Source: an uncultured bacterium (GTDB lineage: Bacteria > Verrucomicrobiota > Kiritimatiellia > RFP12 > UBA1067). Taken from it: 35,223 nt of DNA. The DNA is taken from contig CADCGZ010000015.1 in assembly GCA_902801025.1 (NCBI GenBank), forward strand, positions 1-35,223, written 5' to 3'. Positions 7,694 to 16,200 of this stretch are shown piece after piece (the stretch's first letter is position 1; every line of letters begins with the position of its first letter). Both the position numbers and the translations under genes were made by a program. The notes beneath the pieces were generated by a model. The model did not search any database. It was given only the letters and a program-made list of their open reading frames with translations, and was not told the origin of the DNA.

Positions 7694-10600
7694 TTATTGT
7701 CCCTTCCGCTCAAGCGTCATGACGTCTATCGCCGGAAGCGGCTCGAAGTCGTTGAAAAGGCAGACTTCGTTGAGCCCAGGTTTGAGCGTCACGCAAAACT
7801 CGGCGCCGACACCATCTTTCGGGGTCCCCTGGGCTACAGTTCCGCTGACCCTTGCGAACACGGCCCCTCCTTCGCCTATCGTCCGCACCGTCATGGCGTA
7901 TTTCCCGCCCTTTTCGCTCCAGACGCGTTCCCAGACAATGGTGTTTCCCTTGCGCCCGCCCGCACCTGTAACGACCATCCCGCCGCTCGCCTTGTCGTTC
8001 TTCTCGTAGAACGCGGTCTTGGCGTGCTTCGCATCGTGCAGCTCCTGGTATGTCGGCAGGAAGGCCGTCTCGGCCTCGTAGAGCGAGACCTCTCTCCGGC
8101 CAGAGGAGTCAAGCCTGTATATTCGCACAGCATGCGGCGGAACCGTCATCGGCTCTACGCCAGGATCCGAAATGTCGCAGCCCGCAATCATGTCCCTGAC
8201 CTTCACATGTCCCTTGTCGAGTCCGAGGAGATGGCCACATCCCCTGAACGTCATTCCCTTTGGTTCGTCCGAAAGGTTCAGAAACGCCAGCGCCACAGAC
8301 GCCTTCGTCCAGCCGTCGTCAGGAGGAGTCAGTTCCCTCAAAAGGACATAAGTATCCCCGTCCTTCTTGACGACGTACGCCTGCGGCGCGGCGGTGTCCT
8401 GGTCGAGCGCGATGAGGTCTTTGTTTTTGAGGAGCGCAAGCGTCTTGGGCTTCGACTTGAGCTTTTCGAGGTCGCAGCCGATCAAGAGCGGCGAGCTCAT
8501 CATGCACCACACGGCGAAGTGCGTCTGGTCTTCCTCGTCGGAAAACCCTCGTCCGACCTCAAGCATGTCCATGTCGTTGTAGGCGCCAGGCGCCGCGTAG
8601 GCGGAAAGATAAAGCGACTCCTTGATGATCGCCTTGACGCGTCCCCATGTCGGGTTGATGTCGGCGCTGATGCGCCAGGAGCTGCCGATCTCTCGAACCC
8701 ATGTGCCGGGATAGTTCCAGCGGCATACGTTGATCCTGACGCCGGGCTTCACCGAGTCAATCGCCTTTCGGATCTTCGTGTACTGCTCGCGCTCGTTGAG
8801 CGAAAGCTTTCCCTTGTTCTGCCAACGATCGCCGCCGCAGAAGTCGATCTTTATGAAGTCAAAGCCGAGTTCGTCGAAGAAATACTCCGCGTCCTGCCTT
8901 TCGTGTTTATAGAGACCAACTCCCTCGCCAAGCACATCCTTGTCCCAGAAGCATCCGCACGTGTCCGCTCCTGCGTCGGAATAGATGCCCGCCTTGAGAC
9001 CGAGCCCGTGGACGTGGTCGACGACGTCTTTGAGCCCGTTCGGGAAGCGCTCTGGGTGCGTCTTGAGCTTACCGTTCTCGTCGCGCCCGCCAAAATAGCC
9101 GTCGTCGATGTTGACATACTTGTAGCCGCACTTGTCGAGGCCAAGTTCAACGAGAAGATCTGCCTGCTTCATGATGAGCTTGTCCGAGATGTTGACGCGG
9201 TAGGCGTTCCAGCTCGACCAGCCCATCGTCGGCGTCTCGGGATTCTTCGCTTCGCACGGCTCGGCGTTCAGCACCTTGTCGGCAGCCGCCCGCACGGACT
9301 CGAAGTAGTCCGCCTTCTTCCAAAGCGACTGCTTGGCGTCGAAACGCGCGTCGAGCATGTCCAGCTCTACGCCGCGCACTCCCTCGGCGCGGAGCTGCCT
9401 GTACTTCTCCGCGGCCTCGAGCCCATTCTGCAGCATCAGAAGCCGGATTGACGGCGAGCCGTCGGGGTAGACGAGGTAAGTGTCGCCGGCGAAGAGCCCC
9501 GCGTAGTCCGCGCGTTCCATCGGCTTGGGCGGCCACGAGTTGTAGGCCCAGCGGAGAAAGCCGTCGAACCCAGCGACGACTGGATAGAGCCCGAGGAAAT
9601 ACCCCTCGTCCGGCGAGGAAAACACGAACGTGTTCGGCGAAAGAGGGCTGTTGCAGACGTAGTAAGTCGTCTTGAAGCCCTTTGCGCGGCGGCTCGCGAG
9701 CTCTGATGCGAGATCCTTCTTGATGTGCTCCATGCTCTGCGAGTAGATGTCGATGTCTATTCCCTCGAAGGCGGAGGCCGGCTTGTTCCCCGCGAGCGAG
9801 ACGCGGAGTCCAGGAGCCATGCGGCGGACGAGTTCAGCCGCGGCGCGCGAATCCTCGGGACTGCGCTCGTCGAGCGCGACTGCCGTGTTTGCGAACCAGC
9901 CCTTCTCCTTCAGGTGCTTCGCGAAGTCGACGAGAAACGGCCCCCAGTAGTCCTCATATTCCTTCGTACCGGGCTTGGCGCGGGCGGTGCAGTCCCTCTT
10001 CCCCGGCTCGTCCCACCAGATGCGTCCCTCGTCCCAAGGGCAAATCGAGTAGCAAGCGATCTCCGGTCCGAGCCCGCATTCTTTCGCAAACGCCACGTAC
10101 TCGTCGAAGATCGAGTAGTCGAACGACCACGAGCCGTCCTCGGCCTTGACGTGGCGAACCATGGTCTCGTATCCGTCGCAGCACTGGCGGCTCCACGGAT
10201 AGCGCACGATCGTCGCTGTGATGACTTTCTGCCCGAGAGACGCAAGTTCCGTCCAGAGCGGGCGCATCGCGTCGTAGTGCTCCTTCGAGAACGGCTTCGC
10301 CTTGTTGACGCGCGCGACGGCCCACGGGTGCTGCCATAGGTCGAGGTAGTAGCTGCGCTCGCGAACGGGCGTTATCGCGCGGTCAAGAACCTTGACGCGA
10401 AGATCGCCGAACGCATGGACACCCGGCTTCGCGTCGCGCGGCACCCTTACCTGCACGACACGCGAGGTTGCCGCAGGATCGCCCCATGCGACGCGGTCGA
10501 GCGCATTCGACATGACCTTCCGCCAGATCACCGGCGCCTGGTTGTAGTCCACTCCCTTTAGAGCACCGACCTTCACCACAAAGCCGTCCCGCGCTTCTGC

Positions 10601-10729
10601 GACATTCTCGCCGTCCGGCAGAAACGCGTTCACCGTCTCGCCGCGCCATGCGGCCATGTCCATGGCCGCAGCCGACAGAGCCGTAACGGTGACTGCCAAC
10701 GCAACACCTTTCGATATTGACTTGTTCAT
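7694..10729 (-). CDS. Secreted three-module glycosidase: GH123-like + GH27 alpha-galactosidase + CBM-like
   Basis: A 1011-residue exported protein (signal peptide through about residue 22, ending SAAA). Residues about 25-480 resemble GH123/DUF4091 enzymes (beta-N-acetylgalactosaminidase type), with a beta-sandwich then a barrel; the pair Asp287-Glu288 in VALDERSPED sits where GH123 has its catalytic Asp-Glu. Residues about 500-870 are a GH27/36-type alpha-galactosidase: MGWSSWNAY, YVNIDDGYF, nucleophile Asp629 in FIKIDFCGG and acid/base Asp690 in WRISADI. Residues about 880-1011 resemble a CBM6/CBM35-type beta-sandwich (YEAETAFL, GKYAMTVRT). Both catalytic sets look intact, so it could remove alpha-galactose and a beta-linked N-acetylhexosamine from one glycan. 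Shine-Dalgarno AGAAAGGA lies 12 bases after the preceding gene. The GH27 call is firm; the GH123-like call is by motif only. Confidence 0.88.
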   Translation of the reverse strand: MNKSISKGVALAVTVTALSAAAMDMAAWRGETVNAFLPDGENVAEARDGFVVKVGALKGVDYNQAPVIWRKVMSNALDRVAWGDPAATSRVVQVRVPRDAKPGVHAFGDLRVKVLDRAITPVRERSYYLDLWQHPWAVARVNKAKPFSKEHYDAMRPLWTELASLGQKVITATIVRYPWSRQCCDGYETMVRHVKAEDGSWSFDYSIFDEYVAFAKECGLGPEIACYSICPWDEGRIWWDEPGKRDCTARAKPGTKEYEDYWGPFLVDFAKHLKEKGWFANTAVALDERSPEDSRAAAELVRRMAPGLRVSLAGNKPASAFEGIDIDIYSQSMEHIKKDLASELASRRAKGFKTTYYVCNSPLSPNTFVFSSPDEGYFLGLYPVVAGFDGFLRWAYNSWPPKPMERADYAGLFAGDTYLVYPDGSPSIRLLMLQNGLEAAEKYRQLRAEGVRGVELDMLDARFDAKQSLWKKADYFESVRAAADKVLNAEPCEAKNPETPTMGWSSWNAYRVNISDKLIMKQADLLVELGLDKCGYKYVNIDDGYFGGRDENGKLKTHPERFPNGLKDVVDHVHGLGLKAGIYSDAGADTCGCFWDKDVLGEGVGLYKHERQDAEYFFDELGFDFIKIDFCGGDRWQNKGKLSLNEREQYTKIRKAIDSVKPGVRINVCRWNYPGTWVREIGSSWRISADINPTWGRVKAIIKESLYLSAYAAPGAYNDMDMLEVGRGFSDEEDQTHFAVWCMMSSPLLIGCDLEKLKSKPKTLALLKNKDLIALDQDTAAPQAYVVKKDGDTYVLLRELTPPDDGWTKASVALAFLNLSDEPKGMTFRGCGHLLGLDKGHVKVRDMIAGCDISDPGVEPMTVPPHAVRIYRLDSSGRREVSLYEAETAFLPTYQELHDAKHAKTAFYEKNDKASGGMVVTGAGGRKGNTIVWERVWSEKGGKYAMTVRTIGEGGAVFARVSGTVAQGTPKDGVGAEFCVTLKPGLNEVCLFNDFEPLPAIDVMTLERKGQ

Positions 10730-10741
10730 GGATTGTCCTTT

Positions 10742-13237
10742 CTATTGCTCCGGAAGCGGCGTCCCTGGCGCGAACGGCACAGCCGAGACGACGATCTTCA
10801 CAAACTTGGTACTTGGCGTCGCGTCCACTTCAAGCGGAAGCACTTCGTCGCCCTGCTTCGCCTGCACACAGCACTCGGCGGTGAACGGAAGCGTCAGGTC
10901 GGTCGTCGTGAACGCCGTGTAGAACGCGCCCGCCGCAGGATTCGACACAGTGGCCGAAAACGTGCGCAGACCTGTCTGCTCATTGGCCCCGAAGGCAAGT
11001 CCGCCGTTCCCGCCGCCCTCGCCGCCGCTTCCCCCTCCGCCAATGACGGGAAGCGGAAATTCCGCGATGACCTTTGCCCGTGTCTCGCCGGCTAAGTTAC
11101 CAATGGAGCCCGTGCCGCGATAGGCAACCGCGCTTACGTGGTCGGGGGCCGTTCCGAGTGAAAGCCATTCCGCGCCGTCGCTCGTAAGGATCGCGCCGTC
11201 AATCCGATACTGGACGCGCGGGGCGGAGGAGGAGTTGAGGTCAATCTCGATTTCGTAGGCGACCCATTGCCCGGACTGGCGCGAACTGTAGCCGGAAAGC
11301 CTGTTCCAGGCGCCGTCTGCGTAGCCGTAGGGAATCGCCGCATCTCCCTCAAGCGCAAAATAGAGCGAGGCGATCAGCGAAGCGTCTGTCCTTGCGTCCG
11401 CAATCGGCGATGCCACGACTGCTACGCGTCCCGTCACGAGGACGTCAGAACCTGACGACGAGGCCGCTGCTGGCGTGAAGACGACAGATGCATCGCCGTC
11501 AATCGCAACATGGCGCGGCGCATGAGCCGTCGCCTCGACGAGAACAGAGCTGCCAGAGCCGTCGGACCACGTTCCTCCCGGATTCGCCACGTCCGCGAGG
11601 TCGGTCCATCCCGCGCCAGTCTTGTAGCCGGGGTCGCCGAAGTCCACGCTGAACCAGCCGTCGAACACATTCGCGAGGAACGTGCCCGAGGAAGTCACTG
11701 CGGAATAGCCAGTCGGCGTGCCGGTAAAGGTGAAGTCGTAGACCGAGCCCTTCGCCGTCGCGACGTTCGCCGTATACGTCGCGCCCTCGACGACGTTCTC
11801 CCAGTTCGTGACGACATTGCCGTTGAAGACGAGCGAAAGCGAAGCCGACGGAGCATCCATGGCCGTCACCGTTACCGAAAGCCCGGCAGACGTCCCGTTG
11901 TCCTTGACGACAGATACGGCCCTGCCAAGTTCCATTGGACGGTAAACACGGGAGAACGGTATCTTGTATATGCTGCCCGAAATATCATCGCCCACATTGT
12001 TAGAAGAGCCGTCCTTGCAGGCCAGATTCCAGCCTGTTGCGAAACGCCAGCCGATGCCAACGAAGAAGCCCGCGTCTGTTCTGCCGATCGCGCTCGCCTG
12101 CTGACCCGTCTTGAACGTGAACAGCTTTTCGAAGGAAACGCCGTCACGCGACTCCCACACGCTGTTGATGATTGTACGATCGGTTGAGTCGAACTCTGCG
12201 GCAAGGACATTGAGTATCTCGTCGCCATGGCGCGTCACATACTTCGAGATGCAGAACGGGAACACGCCCGAGCCAAGGTTTACCTTCGTCGCTTTTACGT
12301 GATGGTCTACGTTTTCCGCACTGTAGAGGCACAGGGGTTTTGGCGCGTCCACGTGCTCGTATCCGAGAATGTAGACCACGCGGCCCTTGTAAGGCGTAGT
12401 CAGGCATGGGGCAGCGTAGCCACCGGAGGAGATCGCCATGTCGGCGTAAGTAAAATCCGGCGCAATTTCGCTCCACGCGCGCTGTTCGCACGTGAACTCG
12501 CCGGTGGACTGATTGAACCGCCATTCCTCAAACGGATAGGACGTCGTGTTGAAGGGAAGGCAGAAGAGATCGTCCTCAAAAGGAAGAAACGCCTTGAATC
12601 GACGGGTCGTTCCACTTGCCGTATAATTGGTGGACGTGCAAGGCGTGGCGTCTCTCATCATGTCGTTCGAGCCCTCAGGCCCGTAGGCGATGCCGTATCC
12701 AGCGGTGAAGACCTTGCCATTCCAGCAGCAAAGGTCCCACGTATGAATGGCATATCCCTGGTTGTCGAGGTTTCCCCAAGTGCCGGAGGGGTGGCTGCCT
12801 CGCGGGATGTTCTTGAGACACTTCCATTCTCCGTCGAGATCCTTGCGGAAGAGCGCACCCCAGTTGGGACCGTCCTCGTGCTGGTCGGTGACGGGTGCAT
12901 AGAGCCGCCCCGCAGAGTCTTCGCGGAAATAGTCGAAGCGCTCGGAGCCTGCCTGGTATTCGCGCACGTAGGAGCCATCCACCGGATCAACTGCGAAGAT
13001 CGGCGCCCAGCCCATGTTCGGATCCCAGCAGCCGCCGGAAACGTATAGCTTCCCCTTGTACGGAACAATCGTAGTCATTGCACGCGAACGACCGTCATTC
13101 GCGCTTGTGGTGCTCCAACGCGACTTGTTGGGATTGCAGAGAAACTGCATCGAGCCAGTGCAATCAGGCACATCGGCGATTGCCGCCAGTGCAAGCACCA
13201 GCGAAATCGCCACAATTGGCCATTTCTCCATTGTCAT
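10742..13237 (-). CDS. Secreted beta-propeller-like protein with lectin-like tail
   Basis: An 831-residue exported protein with a signal peptide ending near ALAAIADV. Residues about 25-410 contain repeated short blades (PYKGKLYVSGGCWDPNMG, CCWNGKVFTAGYG, SVWESRDGVSFEKLFTF, TDAGFFVGIGWRF) suggesting a kelch- or sialidase-like propeller; no catalytic residues could be assigned. This part is a close paralogue of the product of 18662-19942. It is followed by an Ig-like stretch, a LamG/concanavalin-like sandwich at about 524-725 (YGYADGAWNRL, VQYRIDGAILTSDGAEW), a Gly/Ser/Glu linker near 729-741 and a short beta-rich end. Two ATGs (13237, 13231) fit a GAGG-containing leader; the first lies one base after the stop of the beta-helix gene, so translation is coupled. 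Probable substrate- or surface-binding partner of that giant; function unknown. Confidence 0.82.
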   Translation of the reverse strand: MTMEKWPIVAISLVLALAAIADVPDCTGSMQFLCNPNKSRWSTTSANDGRSRAMTTIVPYKGKLYVSGGCWDPNMGWAPIFAVDPVDGSYVREYQAGSERFDYFREDSAGRLYAPVTDQHEDGPNWGALFRKDLDGEWKCLKNIPRGSHPSGTWGNLDNQGYAIHTWDLCCWNGKVFTAGYGIAYGPEGSNDMMRDATPCTSTNYTASGTTRRFKAFLPFEDDLFCLPFNTTSYPFEEWRFNQSTGEFTCEQRAWSEIAPDFTYADMAISSGGYAAPCLTTPYKGRVVYILGYEHVDAPKPLCLYSAENVDHHVKATKVNLGSGVFPFCISKYVTRHGDEILNVLAAEFDSTDRTIINSVWESRDGVSFEKLFTFKTGQQASAIGRTDAGFFVGIGWRFATGWNLACKDGSSNNVGDDISGSIYKIPFSRVYRPMELGRAVSVVKDNGTSAGLSVTVTAMDAPSASLSLVFNGNVVTNWENVVEGATYTANVATAKGSVYDFTFTGTPTGYSAVTSSGTFLANVFDGWFSVDFGDPGYKTGAGWTDLADVANPGGTWSDGSGSSVLVEATAHAPRHVAIDGDASVVFTPAAASSSGSDVLVTGRVAVVASPIADARTDASLIASLYFALEGDAAIPYGYADGAWNRLSGYSSRQSGQWVAYEIEIDLNSSSAPRVQYRIDGAILTSDGAEWLSLGTAPDHVSAVAYRGTGSIGNLAGETRAKVIAEFPLPVIGGGGSGGEGGGNGGLAFGANEQTGLRTFSATVSNPAAGAFYTAFTTTDLTLPFTAECCVQAKQGDEVLPLEVDATPSTKFVKIVVSAVPFAPGTPLPEQ

Positions 13238-13238
13238 C

Positions 13239-16200
13239 CTACCTCACCAACACTTGGAGACCAATTCCACGTTTCAAAATCAAGTCGTCGTTCGCATCGT
13301 CGCCGTCGATGGCCTGTTTCTTTGCAACCCACCCAGCTGGCACTCGCGGCAACGCGCCGTCCTTCGCGATCTTGCCGACAACAACCGAGTCGCCGATCGA
13401 GAACTCCACACCGTCAGTCGCAAGTTCCAGCACAAGCCTGCCACCGTTGTTCAGGTATGTGCCAACATTCAACGTATCGTTCGTCATCGGCTCGCCGTCG
13501 GGCTTCCAGACCTTAACCGGGAAGTCTGCCTGGAGGTCAAGCGCGCCAAAGGAAACTGCGACAGGTGAGTTGTGCGTGTAGGTGGAACCTGTCACCTTGT
13601 CGACTATCAGGATGCGGCTATTCCCGACAACCGTTCCCGCCCAGTTCGCACCGTCCTGGAAGTAAAGGTATGTCTCCCTGTTACCGTTCACCGGCAAAAG
13701 CGCCTCGACTGTGCCAGTGTTGGAGTTCGCCCCGCTCATGATTACCGGTTGCATCGTCTGGTCTGTACACGTATTGGCAACGACCAGGTTACCAGCGCCG
13801 GTGAACGGAGAATCGAGCACGAACTTCAAGTTTGCTTCGCCACTGTCGCCATACGTCTGGGACACGCCGACAAGAGTCATCGTCGTCCCGTATTGGATCT
13901 CGACTGCGGAAAGCCGGTACAGGAGGTCGTCGTAGCCGTTCACCCAGCCCCACCAGAAGCCCTTTCCGATTCGGAGCGTGCCGTCCGCGAAGGCGACGGA
14001 ACCGACAGGCGACCACGCCTGGCCAGTAGCCGTCTTCGAACCGTTGATCTTCCGCCATTCGGCGAGACCGCCGTCAAGGACTTCAATCCCCGCCCAGCCG
14101 ACCTCGGAAGGATTCAGGATTACCGCGCCCTTGTAGTCGTTTTCAATATGGCAGATCGGCTGCTTGATGGAACCGCCATCGATAAGCGTGATGCGCCCGA
14201 ACTCCTTGACAATCAGCGGATAGCTCACTTCATCGGTACGCTTGTCGGTTGTGTGGTTCCGAATGTGATAGAGCGTAGCGTTGTTTGTCAAGACGAGATT
14301 TGCGCCGCCGGCAATCGTCGTCTCCGCACCATAGTCCAGCCGCGTGTTGTCGGCGATCACCTTGAATATGATGCTTGTCGGGTTGTTGAATCCGAATGCA
14401 TAGCCGTCGAGGTTGTTGATCGTCACTGTTGTGGAGAATAGGTCCACCGGCGCGTCCAAGACAACTTCTCCATCGTCCTCAGGCGAGGCGAAGTCGATGC
14501 GCGATGCGTTTTTGGCCGTGTTAGCGTCGTCGTGATGCGACAGGATCGTCGCATTTGTAGCGGCCATCGAGAAGTGCGCCGTCTCGTCGGGAAGTGCGTA
14601 TCCGAACGTCATGCCGCCGTCTGTCGTCGTGGCCAGTGTGCCGCCGTCAAGCAACAGTCGGCAGTTCTTAAACTTCGTCCCGCCAAGGATGTTCAGCACT
14701 CCGCCAACCGCGACGGAGATTGAAGGGAGAGTTTCCCCTCCGTCGGCAACGAATATCGTAAGCGCACCCGTCATCGTCGCGGCGGCATTGGCCTCCACGG
14801 TCAACGCGGTTCCCTCGCGCAGCTCGACAGCCGGCAGTGTCGTCCCTGCATAGGCATCTTCTTCTCCCGGTTCAACGGCCGGTTTGCGGACGGTGAGCGA
14901 GGCGCCGTTCTTGAGCACGATGGAACTAAAGGACGCTATGCTTCCCTCGGCGACGGCAGCCACGCCGTCAATGGCCACGTCCTGCCCAGTGGGGACGCTT
15001 CCGCCTCGCCAGCCAGCCGGGTCGTTGAGGTCAACAACCGTCGTCTCGCCCGAACCGCCGTCGAACGTGTAGTCCACGCTCGTGGCTGTCACCTTAAGGG
15101 TCTTGTGCGCATCATCGTCTTCTATCGCTGCGAGCGAGTAGGTCCACTTGTTGTTGCTGTTTATTATTGAAGAAAGATCAAAGTCGGCCGGGACTGTTCC
15201 GAGGTCGAATGCCGTACCGGCGGTCGGCACATATGCGTTCTGGAGTGCAATCATTACCTCATGCCCATTCGGGACGATTCCCGCACCCGTGAAGTTGATC
15301 TTGTCGTTGCCGTCTTCCCACACGCGGTAGACAAGCGGCTTCTTTAGGTAAAGTCCGCCTACCGTGATCTCCGCAGCAGACAAGGTGTTCCAGTCTGCTA
15401 TGATAAGATTGTCGGCGTAATCCACCGTTCCCGACCAGTTCGCCCCTGAGGCAAGCGTCAAGGCGCAGCCTTCATCAACGGTAAGCGCCCCAGTCGCCGC
15501 GTTCGCGCCGTTTGTTATCGTGAAGTCTATCGGATAGCTCTGGCCCGACATCGCGATGCGCAGCCCACCTGTTCCCGACAGAGGTACGTCTACCGGAACC
15601 TTCACGACCTGAGGACTCGACGAGTCTGCCCTTTCATACACGTTTGTGCCTTCGAGGACAACGCCTTTCAGCTTGCCGCTTGCGCACTGGAACGGCATGA
15701 CATAGTTCCAGGACACTTTCCTGCCTGAATACGTCGCGTTGTTCAGTCGCAACACGGCATTCCCATTGCTCTTCAACCGGTAATAGAAGAACGTCGCGTT
15801 GTTTACCACAAGCGACTCGAATCCCTCTTCGTCAGGCTCAAGGCAGAAAAGCCCCGATCCTACGGAACTCCCATCTGAGCCAGCCTCCCAAAGCATTTCC
15901 GAGCCTTCGTTGAAGACAAACTGCCCACGCCCGTTTACATTGAAACGAATGTGCTGGTTTACGCCGCCGTCCGCAGCGAACTGCTTGTAAAGCCGCGAGC
16001 CGTTGCCAAACACAACGCTGACACCACCAGCGAGATAGAAAACGCCATGTCCAGACGAATATCTGATTTTGTTGTTCCTGATGTACGTTAAATCCGTTCC
16101 GTTGACGTCGATCTCGATGTGTTCGGACACCAGGTTGTTGTAGCCGAAGTTGAATCCGCCGTAGTCGTAGTCAGGCATTAGCGTCGCGTCTGTGATAGTC

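Noticed and set aside
7571..9451. Long open frame on the plus strand opposite the GH27 region
   Set aside because: The minus strand carries unmistakable GH27 motifs; the plus-strand product has no recognisable feature.
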